Position numbers and translations under genes: made by a program. 20,572 bases of DNA from a virus: IMG/VR virus record IMGVR_UViG_3300046743_000198, positions 1-20,572 of that record. One strand, given 5' to 3'. Below the pieces are notes generated by a model. It saw only the letters and a list, made by a program, of their open reading frames with translations. It made no database searches and was not told the DNA's origin. This document shows, one piece after another, positions 5,689 through 12,552 of the stretch (positions are counted from its first letter, which is position 1; each line of letters starts with the position of its first letter).

Positions 5689-6458
5689 AAGATTTATTTA
5701 CAACATTAGATGGCGAAGTTTGGGATAGAAACGAACTTGTTGAAAAAGCTATACAAGATAAATTCTATTATGGTTATTTATCAACTGCTTGTTTTTCAAG
5801 TAGTGCAATAAGCAAATTATTAAAATCTCCTAGAGAATATAAAAAGTCAGAAGATTTACCAACGGAATCTGATGCACTTGCACAAGGATATTTATTTCAT
5901 GCAAGTATTTTAGAACAAGATAAATTTAATGAGTGTTTGTTTTTAGATGTGGCAACTAAAGCCAATAAGCAATACAAACTTGCCAAAGCTGAAAGGTGGG
6001 ATGTTTTTACAATTAAAGATAGAGACAAGGCATTGAGAATGAGAGATAGATTCTATACTTGTAGAGAAGCTAGTGATTTAATATTAAATTGTGAGTTTGA
6101 AGTACCACAAGTAGATTATTTATTAGATTATCCTTTTAGGGCAAAAGCTGATGCACTTGGTAGTTTGCTTGTAGATTTAAAAAGTACAAGCGACTTGAAT
6201 AAATTTAAGTATAGTGCCAAAATATATAATTACGATAGTCAATGTTATATTTATTGTAATATGTTTGGCAAATCTTATAAGGACTTTAGGTTTGTTGTTA
6301 TTGATAAAACACCTACAAATGAAATAGGAATATTTGATGTAAGCGAGGATTTTTATTATAGTGGTGAACAAAAAGTAGAAATGGCATTGAATGTCTATGA
6401 AAGGTTTATTAAAAATGATTTTAACTTAAATGATTACTTAGTTATAGACACTTTGTAA
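5685..6458 (+). CDS. RecB/RecE-like PD-(D/E)XK exonuclease
   Basis: The 257-residue protein has the RecB-family layout: an early S-x-S-A-I-S-K-L-L-K-S-P-R-E-Y segment (38-52), G-Y-L-F-H-A-S-I-L-E with H72, F-R-A-K-A-D-A-L-G with D156, L-L-V-D-L-K-S-T with D164 and K166, and Y-D-S-Q-C-Y-I-Y with Q186. In this subgroup Asp replaces Glu in the (D/E)XK pair. Such enzymes (DUF3799/RecE-type) degrade one strand of DNA ends to give single strands for an annealing protein, here the ERF at 646. Start ATG 5685 overlaps the lipoprotein stop; the TTG at 5679 is not needed. The stop overlaps the next ATG (TAATG). Confidence 0.88.
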   Translation: MKDLFTTLDGEVWDRNELVEKAIQDKFYYGYLSTACFSSSAISKLLKSPREYKKSEDLPTESDALAQGYLFHASILEQDKFNECLFLDVATKANKQYKLAKAERWDVFTIKDRDKALRMRDRFYTCREASDLILNCEFEVPQVDYLLDYPFRAKADALGSLLVDLKSTSDLNKFKYSAKIYNYDSQCYIYCNMFGKSYKDFRFVVIDKTPTNEIGIFDVSEDFYYSGEQKVEMALNVYERFIKNDFNLNDYLVIDTL

Positions 6459-6664
6459 TGAAAAATGTATTATACTTAGATAAAGAAGAATGTTATTTAG
6501 ATACTTTATTATGTTTACAATCTCATGTAACTACTTTAACAGATGTAGTTTTGATATTAAAACATTATGAAGAAACAGAAGAATATGAATGTTGTAGTGG
6601 CATATTAAGAGCAATCAATGAATACAAACAATCTATTAAAGTTAATAAAGCAATTACAAGATGA
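6458..6664 (+). CDS. Hypothetical protein, 68 aa
   Basis: The ATG overlaps the stop of the exonuclease gene by one base, the typical coupling in this operon. The product has an N-terminal M-K-N-V-L-Y-L-D, a helical middle (T-L-T-D-V-V-L-I-L-K-H-Y) and Y-E-C-C-S-G-I-L-R-A-I. I recognise no family. It is probably a small helical protein acting as an accessory to recombination or regulation. Its end overlaps the next gene in another frame by 47 bases, an unusually long overlap, so one of the two starts may be wrong. Confidence 0.55.
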   Translation: MKNVLYLDKEECYLDTLLCLQSHVTTLTDVVLILKHYEETEEYECCSGILRAINEYKQSIKVNKAITR

Positions 6665-6860
6665 TGTTGATTATTATGAATCTTATAAAAGAAATTTAAT
6701 TCAATATATAATTCAAAGGTCTTGTTTTTTGTGTAAGGACAGATTTACTCCTGAAGAAATGTTATCAATTCAAAACGAGTTGATGAGTATAAATACAAAG
6801 ATATATAAATTAAAATATGAAAAACAAATACAGAGAGCTATTGAAAAAGGAATCTCCTAA
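6618..6860 (+). CDS. Hypothetical helical protein, 80 aa
   Basis: The 80-residue product is almost wholly helical with heptad-like hydrophobic spacing (L-L-K-L-I-K-Q-L ... L-I-Q-Y-I-I) and a central C-F-L-C. The first ATG at 6618 overlaps the previous gene by 47 bases, and the 3' end overlaps the following gene by 44 bases. No family is recognised. The continuous open frame, like its neighbours on the same strand, supports a real gene, with some doubt about its start. Confidence 0.5.
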   Translation: MNTNNLLKLIKQLQDDVDYYESYKRNLIQYIIQRSCFLCKDRFTPEEMLSIQNELMSINTKIYKLKYEKQIQRAIEKGIS

Positions 6861-7155
6861 CCTTTACAATAACTATGAATCTATTATGTTAGAACAATTT
6901 GAGTTGTTTGCCAAAAAACAATTAGATTATGGTATTGGCAATATTAGTACAGGAGCAGACTTAACCACAGAAGAGGGAAAGCAATTTGCTTTGAGTGGTT
7001 TGTGGTTTAGAATGAACGATAAAATAAGTCGTTGGAAAAACCTAATTATTAAGAAAAGAAAAGCTAACAATGAATCTGTTGTAGATACTTTTCAAGATTT
7101 AGGTAATTATGCAATTATATCACAATTAATTAGTAAAGAACAATGGAAGAATTAG
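6817..7155 (+). CDS. DUF1599 / Nmad1-like protein
   Basis: The 112-residue helical protein contains K-K-Q-L-D-Y-G-I-G-N (33-42), G-L-W-F-R-M-N-D-K-I-S-R-W-K-N-L (61-76) and N-E-S-V-V-D-T-F-Q-D-L-G-N-Y-A-I (85-100). This order of DYG, DKxxR and ES ... D..DxxNYAI fits the DUF1599 'nucleotide modification associated' family, all-alpha proteins that have been linked to phage DNA base modification or nucleotide-pool clean-up in a MazG-like way. No base-modifying enzyme is visible in this window, so the link is open. The gene overlaps both neighbours and directly precedes the terminase genes. Confidence 0.7.
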   Translation: MKNKYRELLKKESPNLYNNYESIMLEQFELFAKKQLDYGIGNISTGADLTTEEGKQFALSGLWFRMNDKISRWKNLIIKKRKANNESVVDTFQDLGNYAIISQLISKEQWKN

Positions 7156-7505
7156 ATAATAAAAAACCTGATGGTAGAAAAAATAATGGTGCAGTAAAAG
7201 GCATATCAAGAGGTCAAGGTAGAAAACCTAAAGCAACTGAAAAGAAACTAAGTAGCTTTGCTTTACAGAGTATGAAAAAAGTATTTGGTAGTGAGGAAAA
7301 AGCATGGTTAGAACTTGCCAAGATGTCAAAAGAAAGTTTCCCTCATATGAGATTACTTTGGGAATATAAATATGGCAAACCAAAAGAAAGTAAAGAGCTA
7401 GATGTAAAGACTGAGGTTAATATTCCTGTAATAAACTTTCTAGAAAAAGAGAAAACTATTGATATTGAATCTAAAGATGTAGATGAAGAATCTGAATCTA
7501 AATAA
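7143..7505 (+). CDS. terS: Terminase small subunit (probable)
   Basis: The 120-residue protein starts with a disordered basic part (R-G-Q-G-R-K-P-K-A-T-E at 23-33), then helices with A-L-Q-S-M-K-K-V-F-G-S-E-E-K-A-W, then F-P-H-M-R-L-L-W-E-Y-K-Y-G-K-P-K (66-81) and an acidic tail. The last motif is typical of small terminase-like proteins of marine and Bacteroidetes phages. The role would be recognition of the packaging start site and regulation of the large subunit. It lies immediately upstream of and overlaps the large subunit gene by 23 bases, which is the strongest support. Confidence 0.72.
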   Translation: MEELDNKKPDGRKNNGAVKGISRGQGRKPKATEKKLSSFALQSMKKVFGSEEKAWLELAKMSKESFPHMRLLWEYKYGKPKESKELDVKTEVNIPVINFLEKEKTIDIESKDVDEESESK

Positions 7506-8697
7506 AAAGTATCAAGCTCTATTTAATTCAAAGAATAGATATTTTGTAATTACTGGTGGTCGTGGAAGTGGAAAATCATTTGCAGTCAATACATTTCTGG
7601 TATTACTAACCTTTGAAAAAGGACATAGAATATTATTTACTCGTTTTACGATGACTTCGGCAGGTATGTCAATCATACCTGAGTTCATAGAGAAGTTAGA
7701 ATTAATGGGTATTGCTCAACAATTTACTATAACTAAAACAGAAATAATAAACAATTTGACAGGCAGTTCAATATACTTTTCTGGTATTAGAACAAGTAGT
7801 GGAGACCAAACTGCAAAGCTAAAATCAATTCAAGGGGTATCTACATTTGTATTAGATGAAGCAGAAGAATTAACAGATGAGGAAAGTTTTGATAAAATAG
7901 ATTTTAGTATCAGAGCTAGAGAAGTGCCAAACAGATGTATATTAATTCTAAACCCTACTACAAAAGAGAACTGGATATATCAACGATTCTTTCAGAACAG
8001 GGGAGTTCCTGATGGATTTAATGGCAACAAGAACGATATAACTTATATTCATACTACATACTTAGATAATCTTGAACATTTATCTAAATCATTTGTTGAA
8101 CAAATAGAAGATATGAAAGTAAGGAGACCAGAGAAGTATAAGCATCAGATTATGGGTGGGTGGTTACAAAGAGCAGAGGGTGTTATATTTACTCATTGGA
8201 ATATAGGTAAATTCAATAAAGATATAGATTCAATATTTGGTTTGGACTTTGGTTTTAGTGTTGACCCCTCAGCTTTAGTTGAAGTAGCAATAGACAAATC
8301 TAGGAAAATTATTTGGTTAAAGGAACATTTTTATAAAACAGGATTAACAACAAGTCAGATATTTGATTTAGCAATTCGATATTGTGGTAAGAATTTAATT
8401 GTAGCAGATAATTCAGAGCCACGACTTTTGACTGAATTAAAAGTAAAAGGATTAAATATTGTGCCAACAATAAAAAAGAAAGGAAGTATACTAACAGGAA
8501 TTACTTTGATGCAAGATTATAATATTATAATTGACAATTCAAGTATAAATCTAATTCGTGAATTTAATAACTATGCTTGGAAGTTAACAAATTCAATTCC
8601 CCAAGATAAATTTAATCATGCTATTGATGGTGCTAGATACTCTTGTCAGTATTTATTGACTCGTTCTGTGCCACATGGTAGTTATTTTGTAAAATAA
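7483..8697 (+). CDS. terL: Terminase large subunit (PBSX-like)
   Basis: The 404-residue packaging motor has an N-terminal ATPase with Walker A G-G-R-G-S-G-K-S (25-32), Walker B F-V-L-D-E-A-E-E (122-129) and a coupling motif L-N-P-T (156-159). The C-terminal RNase H-like nuclease has G-L-D-F-G-F-S (D255), V-A-D-N-S-E-P (D309) and H-A-I-D-G-A-R-Y (D382). The length and the short spacing match the Terminase_3/PBSX group. It cuts concatemers and pumps DNA into the prohead through the portal, which is not in this window. It is the last gene of the long operon that starts at 646; a promoter-like sequence follows at 8733. Confidence 0.96.
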   Translation: MKNLNLNKKYQALFNSKNRYFVITGGRGSGKSFAVNTFLVLLTFEKGHRILFTRFTMTSAGMSIIPEFIEKLELMGIAQQFTITKTEIINNLTGSSIYFSGIRTSSGDQTAKLKSIQGVSTFVLDEAEELTDEESFDKIDFSIRAREVPNRCILILNPTTKENWIYQRFFQNRGVPDGFNGNKNDITYIHTTYLDNLEHLSKSFVEQIEDMKVRRPEKYKHQIMGGWLQRAEGVIFTHWNIGKFNKDIDSIFGLDFGFSVDPSALVEVAIDKSRKIIWLKEHFYKTGLTTSQIFDLAIRYCGKNLIVADNSEPRLLTELKVKGLNIVPTIKKKGSILTGITLMQDYNIIIDNSSINLIREFNNYAWKLTNSIPQDKFNHAIDGARYSCQYLLTRSVPHGSYFVK

Positions 8698-8732
8698 TTT
8701 ACAGAGGTAGATTAAACTTTTTATGTTTTTTA

Positions 8733-8764
8733 TTTGGATATGTCATGTGGAATGTTTAGTATTG
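8733..8764 (+). promoter_or_regulatory. Probable promoter of the small-gene cassette
   Basis: TTTG at 8733-8736, a 20-base spacer and TAGTATTG at 8757-8764 (seven of eight positions match TAnnTTTG) lie between terL and the zinc-ribbon gene, with a 22-base gap to the ATG at 8787. This would let the cassette 8787-11363 be transcribed apart from the packaging genes. Confidence 0.5.
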
Positions 8765-8786
8765 TATAAACATTAAAACAAAGAAA

Positions 8787-8933
8787 ATGAAAACAATTAA
8801 ATGTGATTACTGCAAAGCATCAAACCATATAGATAATTTTATATGTTCTAGTTGTGGTTTTGATTTCGATTTACAGATAAACTATAATGATTTTGGTTTA
8901 CCTGAAATAACAACTAAAAACCAGACACAATGA
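8787..8933 (+). CDS. Small zinc-ribbon protein (48 aa)
   Basis: The 48-residue product has C6-D-Y-C9 and C20-S-S-C23-G, the two knuckles of a zinc ribbon, followed by a short acidic tail. Such minimal ribbons can bind DNA, RNA or protein. The gene opens the accessory cassette behind the promoter at 8733 and its stop overlaps the next ATG (ATGA). I cannot assign a role; a host-polymerase or transcription-binding function would be one option. Confidence 0.68.
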   Translation: MKTIKCDYCKASNHIDNFICSSCGFDFDLQINYNDFGLPEITTKNQTQ

Positions 8934-9064
8934 AAAAAGCAAACATTAAAGCAACCTTAAAAAGATACGATGAGAACAGATATTTTCATCGTGCAGACTT
9001 TGATATTATTATGAAAAATAATATTAAAATATTAGATGAATCAATTAAAAAGAAAAAGAAATGA
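8930..9064 (+). CDS. Hypothetical basic protein, 44 aa
   Basis: The frame starts at an ATG overlapping the previous stop and ends in an ATGA overlap with the next gene, so it fits exactly between two neighbours; this linkage is the main support. The product is basic, with a terminal run of Lys and a D-E-N-R-Y-F-H-R-A-D-F motif. No family is recognised. Confidence 0.55.
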   Translation: MKKANIKATLKRYDENRYFHRADFDIIMKNNIKILDESIKKKKK

Positions 9065-9342
9065 AAGTAAATTACAATTCACCAAATAGTGTTCGAGACA
9101 CTATTGAGTATTATCAAAAGAATAAAGAGGAATTTTTTATTAATTGCTTAGGTTCTGATGAAAATGACAGACAATATTTATATGATGATTGGATTGAAGA
9201 TTTTTTTATGACATCTTATATAGAACATATAAAAGAATATTTTCATAACACAGGTTTTCCTGAATATTGGGAAGAACCTTTTATATCTTATACAGATGAT
9301 GATTGGCTTGAATATGCCGAAGTAAACGAATTAGAACTATAA
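9061..9342 (+). CDS. Acidic hypothetical protein, 93 aa
   Basis: The 93-residue protein contains about 23 Asp/Glu against about 6 Lys/Arg, spread along the chain, and is rich in Tyr, Trp and Phe (for example Y-L-Y-D-D-W-I-E-D-F-F). I recognise no family. The strong, evenly spread negative charge resembles that of DNA-mimic proteins, some of which are anti-restriction proteins, but no sequence match to Ocr or ArdA is claimed. It is coupled to its upstream neighbour by ATGA and separated by nine bases from another acidic protein. Confidence 0.65.
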   Translation: MKVNYNSPNSVRDTIEYYQKNKEEFFINCLGSDENDRQYLYDDWIEDFFMTSYIEHIKEYFHNTGFPEYWEEPFISYTDDDWLEYAEVNELEL

Positions 9343-9351
9343 ATTAATAAT

Positions 9352-9588
9352 ATGAAAGCAAAAGGAGAATATTATAAAGAAGATTTAGATTATGAGTTTT
9401 GTGTGGAATATGAATATTACCACAAAGAATCAACTTATGATGACCCATTTGAAGATAGATTAGATATTAAAAAAGCAACTTTAAATGGAATGGATATAAC
9501 AACATTTTATTGGGATTATCTTAATGAAGATATGTTCGATGAAATTTATAGTTATGCAGTAGCAAATAAATATGAAAATATATTATGA
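9352..9588 (+). CDS. Acidic hypothetical protein, 78 aa
   Basis: The 78-residue product is acidic (about 20 Asp/Glu, 8 Lys/Arg). It alternates E/Y/C residues as in beta strands (Y-E-F-C-V-E-Y-E-Y-Y), then has P-F-E-D-R-L-D-I-K-K-A-T-L-N-G-M-D-I-T. This resembles a loosely defined phage family with a YxYxP ... VEIxxVxxNGxDI layout that I cannot name. It is one of two adjacent acidic proteins. Its stop overlaps the next start (ATGA). Confidence 0.62.
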   Translation: MKAKGEYYKEDLDYEFCVEYEYYHKESTYDDPFEDRLDIKKATLNGMDITTFYWDYLNEDMFDEIYSYAVANKYENIL

Positions 9589-9743
9589 GAACATTAGGAA
9601 CAATATTAAAAAAGTTCTTTAACACAAACAAAGAGCAGTATTGGTTATGCATACCAAAGAGTGTGAATAATAAAAGAAATAAAGATTTATTCATAATGGA
9701 CACAATAGAATTTTTAACAAATAAAATACAAATAGATGACTAG
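9585..9743 (+). CDS. Hypothetical protein, 52 aa
   Basis: This short frame starts in the ATGA overlap with the preceding gene and ends overlapping the start of the next by eight bases. The product begins with a basic amphipathic helix (L-G-T-I-L-K-K-F-F) and then has Y-W-L-C-I-P-K-S. No family is recognised; support comes from tight packing in the operon. Confidence 0.48.
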   Translation: MRTLGTILKKFFNTNKEQYWLCIPKSVNNKRNKDLFIMDTIEFLTNKIQIDD

Positions 9744-9906
9744 AACACCAGACATAGTTAGAGTGGAAATAAACCACCTAAGACAATTATTAAACAATGC
9801 AACACAAAAGAATAAAGAATATGAAGATAAAATTGCAGAGTTAGAAGCTAAACTTGATGTATATCATAAAAACTTAGAGCATGAGTACAGAAAGCAAAAT
9901 ATTTAA
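9736..9906 (+). CDS. Hypothetical coiled-coil protein, 56 aa
   Basis: The 56-residue product is a single predicted coiled coil: V-E-I-N-H-L-R-Q-L-L-N-N-A ... Y-E-D-K-I-A-E-L-E-A-K-L-D-V-Y, with hydrophobic residues at a/d spacing. It overlaps both neighbours (8 and 26 bases). It may dimerise or bind another protein of the cassette. No family is recognised. Confidence 0.5.
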   Translation: MTRTPDIVRVEINHLRQLLNNATQKNKEYEDKIAELEAKLDVYHKNLEHEYRKQNI

Positions 9907-10078
9907 TTATGTCTTTGCCATAAAAGAATATGGAGAAAAGATATATTTAAAACAATTTAATACTGATAGAAGTGCCGAGTGGACTAAATCAGAATATTGT
10001 AGAAACAGGGAAATAGAATATATGAATCTATTATCTGAAGAAGAATATAACACTTATTACAAAGATTTAAAACAATGA
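9881..10078 (+). CDS. Hypothetical protein, 65 aa
   Basis: The 65-residue product starts M-S-T-E-S-K-I-F-N-Y-V-F-A-I-K-E-Y and is rich in charged and aromatic residues with a C-terminal L-S-E-E-E-Y-N-T-Y-Y. It overlaps the previous gene by 26 bases and is joined to the ParB-like gene by an ATGA overlap, so translation is probably coupled to it. No function is assignable. Confidence 0.55.
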   Translation: MSTESKIFNYVFAIKEYGEKIYLKQFNTDRSAEWTKSEYCRNREIEYMNLLSEEEYNTYYKDLKQ

Positions 10079-10788
10079 AAAAATTCGAAATATTTGAAAC
10101 TAAAAATTATGGCTTATTTAAGTATTTGCCATTCAACAGAGATGTTGATAAAAAGCATGTTGATTTACTTTGCAAGTCAATTAATAAATTTGGCTTAGTT
10201 GTTCCAATAATTGTAACTAATGATAATTATGTTATTGATGGGCAACATAGATTAGAAGCATTAATTCAATTACAGAAACCTGTATTTTATGTTATAAACA
10301 ATAATGTCAATAAAGATTGTGTTGTTGATATTAATACAAATCAACAAGGTTGGAAAGTAATTAATCATATTAAATCTTATGCAGTAAAAGGTAATTTAGA
10401 GTATAAAAGATTATTAGAAATTATTGATGATTTTATTGATGATTTTACACTTTCTGGAATTACTGATGCTTTCAATTCAAAACTAAACAAAGGCTCAACC
10501 TCATTAATTAAAAAAGGTATTTACGAACTAAATGAGGATTTAGGAGAAATGGTTTTAGAAAATTGCCAAAACTTGAGAGATGTAATTGGCAAAAATGCTA
10601 TATCTACTAAATTTGTAAGAGCATTAAAAAAGATAATGTTTAAAAATGAACACTTTGATATTGATAGATTAATCAAAAATTGTAAAAGTGTAAAGAAAAT
10701 ATATATTTATAATAATGAATATGATATTATTCAAGAAATATTAGATGTATATAATTATAAGTTAAGAACAAATAAATTAGAAATTTAA
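10075..10788 (+). CDS. ParB/Srx-fold protein
   Basis: The 237-residue protein has a ParB N-terminal-like domain: L-P-F-N-R-D-V-D (18-25), H-V-D-L-L-C-K-S-I-N-K-F-G-L-V-V-P-I-I-V (28-47) and V-I-D-G-Q-H-R-L-E-A-L (53-63). The D-G-Q-H-R box is the nucleotide-binding signature of the ParB/sulfiredoxin superfamily. The remaining 150 residues are helical and lack a clear ParB HTH that I can see. Phage members of this type serve as DNA-binding regulators, nucleases or anti-host factors; CTPase partition function is not supported because no ParA is nearby. It is the largest gene of the small-gene cassette. Confidence 0.82.
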   Translation: MKKFEIFETKNYGLFKYLPFNRDVDKKHVDLLCKSINKFGLVVPIIVTNDNYVIDGQHRLEALIQLQKPVFYVINNNVNKDCVVDINTNQQGWKVINHIKSYAVKGNLEYKRLLEIIDDFIDDFTLSGITDAFNSKLNKGSTSLIKKGIYELNEDLGEMVLENCQNLRDVIGKNAISTKFVRALKKIMFKNEHFDIDRLIKNCKSVKKIYIYNNEYDIIQEILDVYNYKLRTNKLEI

Positions 10789-10792
10789 TACA

Positions 10793-11092
10793 ATGAAAAC
10801 AATTATTAAGAATTTAAAAGAGTATAATAGAAATTTAATATCTACACCAAGAGGTAATGATTTAAATACATTAGAAAATGATGTGTTAATTGAAGTAACA
10901 TCTCATTGGCAAATAAAAGGAGAGGAGAATGAAAATAGCGAGGTTTTAGCTAGGTTAGAGATATATGGTTATACAATTACTCAACAAGAACTAGAAGTGT
11001 TGTTAGAATCGCTTAAAATGATTTATGCATTGCATCCTGATGGAGAAATAAAAATGAAAGTAACTCATAATCACGATTACCTAAATTGTTAA
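10793..11092 (+). CDS. Hypothetical protein, 99 aa
   Basis: It starts four bases after the ParB-like gene. The 99-residue product looks alpha/beta, with strands D-V-L-I-E-V-T and E-V-L-A-R-L-E-I-Y-G-Y and a helix Q-E-L-E-V-L-L-E-S-L-K-M-I, ending in K-V-T-H-N-H-D-Y-L. I recognise no family. The length and an undisturbed frame support a real gene. Confidence 0.65.
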   Translation: MKTIIKNLKEYNRNLISTPRGNDLNTLENDVLIEVTSHWQIKGEENENSEVLARLEIYGYTITQQELEVLLESLKMIYALHPDGEIKMKVTHNHDYLNC

Positions 11093-11102
11093 TTCAATAA
11101 TT

Positions 11103-11363
11103 ATGCAACATAAATTTGTAAGAGAATTAGTAATATTAAAGTTTAAAAGTATTCGTAAAGCTACAAAGAGAGCAAAGTTGTTTGTTGATTATGACAATTC
11201 AATGCTATGGATAGCAAATTATATGATACATAAATTCAAATGGGATAAAATAAATAAAGTTGTAACTGTTATGTGTTATAAAAAACATTTAGTAACTATT
11301 ATGAACTCAGAACGACATAAATTTAAATTCAAAAGGCACGATAAAAATAAATTTAATACATAA
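11103..11363 (+). CDS. Basic hypothetical protein, 86 aa
   Basis: The 86-residue product is strongly basic (Lys/Arg through the whole chain) with F-K-S-I-R-K-A-T-K-R-A-K near the start and a K-F-K-F-K-R-H-D-K tail. It contrasts with the two acidic proteins at the other end of the cassette and may bind nucleic acid. It is the last gene before the terminator at 11394. No family is recognised. Confidence 0.58.
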   Translation: MQHKFVRELVILKFKSIRKATKRAKLFVDYDNSMLWIANYMIHKFKWDKINKVVTVMCYKKHLVTIMNSERHKFKFKRHDKNKFNT

Positions 11364-11413
11364 ATTCAATAGCATTTTTTCATGTTTGGTTTTTACCCCT
11401 GTCAATTCAATAG
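11363..11413 (+). repeat. Second AATTCAATAG pair (41-base spacing)
   Basis: AATTCAATAG is found at 11363-11372 and 11404-11413. The second copy lies exactly in the loop of the terminator at 11394-11435. The pair matches the motif pair in the leader of the ERF gene. Confidence 0.5.
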
Positions 11414-11435
11414 CAATTCGATGGGGGTATTTTTT
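11394..11435 (+). terminator. Intrinsic terminator of the small-gene cassette
   Basis: Bases 11394-11403 pair with 11420-11429 over ten positions (four C-G pairs in a row, two G-U), leaving a 16-base loop, and the right arm is followed by six T (11430-11435). It closes the transcript ending with the gene at 11103 and comes before a new promoter at 11503. Confidence 0.8.
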
Positions 11436-11502
11436 GGCAAATTTTTATAAAATATAATTAATCTAATTAACAAACATATAAAAAAAATATTTATCATTTT
11501 AT

Positions 11503-11533
11503 TTTGTCAGTTGGAAATAATTATATATATTTG
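11503..11533 (+). promoter_or_regulatory. Strong Bacteroidetes-type promoter
   Basis: TTTG at 11503-11506, a 19-base spacer and TATATTTG at 11526-11533 match both Bacteroidetes elements exactly. It is placed just after a terminator and 22 bases before the ATG at 11556. It is the best match to this consensus that I found in the window and should drive genes 11556-12705. Confidence 0.78.
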
Positions 11534-11555
11534 AGTATAATTAAAAACTAAAAAT

Positions 11556-11663
11556 ATGAAAACAATTCACAAACTATTTATTAAAACAATTACAATACTT
11601 TCATTTGCATCAAGTGTATTTGTTTTTTTATCATCAATTTATTTATTAATCAATTTATTTTAA
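11556..11663 (+). CDS. Single-span membrane peptide (35 aa)
   Basis: The 35-residue product is M-K-T-I-H-K-L-F-I-K followed by one long hydrophobic helix to the end. It is the first gene behind the strong promoter at 11503 and stops one base before the next ATG. A basic N-terminus and a single helix imply insertion in the inner membrane. It might be a host-takeover or exclusion peptide; no homologue is known to me. The promoter position supports real expression. Confidence 0.55.
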   Translation: MKTIHKLFIKTITILSFASSVFVFLSSIYLLINLF

Positions 11664-11664
11664 C

Positions 11665-11958
11665 ATGAAAACATTAACAAAATCAAAATTAATAAAAGCT
11701 AGATTTGAAGTTACTAACTTTTATAATAAATTAAGCGACACACAAAAAAAAGAGTGTTTAAACGCTTTAAATTATTCACAAATTCCAATTAAGGAATTAA
11801 AAGAAAATTTTAGTTTAACTAAGGTTTATAAGGTTGCCACACCTTTACAAAGGTTAAAAAATAAGTTCGTTAATATTATTTTATCGGATTTATTTATAAA
11901 AGCATTTATTTTTATAGGTGCTATTTTATTTACATTATTATTTAGTATTAACATTTAA
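11665..11958 (+). CDS. Tail-anchored hypothetical protein (97 aa)
   Basis: The 97-residue protein has a basic soluble part of about 70 residues and a single hydrophobic helix at the C-terminus (about 77-95: F-I-K-A-F-I-F-I-G-A-I-L-F-T-L-L-F), so it looks anchored in the membrane by its tail with the N-terminal part in the cytoplasm. It starts one base after the stop of the 35-residue membrane peptide. No family is recognised. A role at the host membrane early in infection is possible because of the strong promoter. Confidence 0.62.
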   Translation: MKTLTKSKLIKARFEVTNFYNKLSDTQKKECLNALNYSQIPIKELKENFSLTKVYKVATPLQRLKNKFVNIILSDLFIKAFIFIGAILFTLLFSINI

Positions 11959-11971
11959 AAACAATAAAACA

Positions 11972-12550
11972 ATGAAAACAAAAAAATTAATTTATCAAAT
12001 GCTAACAGAATCGACAGGAACACATTTTCTTGATTCTGGAGGTGAAAACGACCGACATTGGCAAAGAAACCAGAAAAAATCTTTTGAGGATTTTGAGAAT
12101 GAGAAACCAGAGGAAATTACAAAAGAGGGCGAATATTATTACAGATGCGTTTCTTTATTTCATTGGTTAAGTGAATTGAAATTAGATAGGGTTTGCAGAG
12201 AGTTTAATAATATTAATTCTAAGTCAGATAATAATGATTCAGATTTGTCTTGGGGGGTATCAAAAGAAGCAGAGGACTTTTTAAAATTTGGTCATTATCA
12301 AGTTGAAAATATAAGAGATTTTAGTTCTTATAATTATGAATCAGATTTGTCTCAAGTTATTCAAGGTAGTTGGATTGAGTTAAATCATCGATGTTATTTA
12401 TTACTACAGATACATAATGGTGCAGATGTTAGAGGGGGTTACACTAAAGCGAGATTATTTAAAGCAGATAATCAAATAATTAACGAGGATATACCTGAAT
12501 TTCTTTATCAAGAAGAATTGGAAAGAGAATACGAATATTTAAATCAATAA
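11972..12550 (+). CDS. Conserved phage protein with LDSGG..RHW and VRGGYT motifs
   Basis: From ATG 11972 the product is 192 residues. An upstream ATG at 11918 would overlap the previous gene and is not needed. Conserved-looking blocks are T-H-F-L-D-S-G-G-x-x-x-R-H-W-Q-R-N (17-33), V-S-L-F-H-W-L (60-66), Y-N-Y-E-S-D-L-S-Q-V-I-Q (120-131), L-L-L-Q-I-H-N-G-A-D-V-R-G-G-Y-T (143-158) and L-F-K (162-164). I recall this motif order from hypothetical proteins of many unrelated phages and bacteria, with no function assigned. The run of His, Asp and Arg in fixed blocks suggests an enzyme or metal-binding protein; that is inference. Confidence 0.78.
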   Translation: MKTKKLIYQMLTESTGTHFLDSGGENDRHWQRNQKKSFEDFENEKPEEITKEGEYYYRCVSLFHWLSELKLDRVCREFNNINSKSDNNDSDLSWGVSKEAEDFLKFGHYQVENIRDFSSYNYESDLSQVIQGSWIELNHRCYLLLQIHNGADVRGGYTKARLFKADNQIINEDIPEFLYQEELEREYEYLNQ

Positions 12551-12552
12551 TT

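Noticed and set aside
10075-10788. Plasmid-type partition system
   Set aside because: No ParA gene is near, and the repeat clusters lie far from the ParB-like gene, so partition is not supported.
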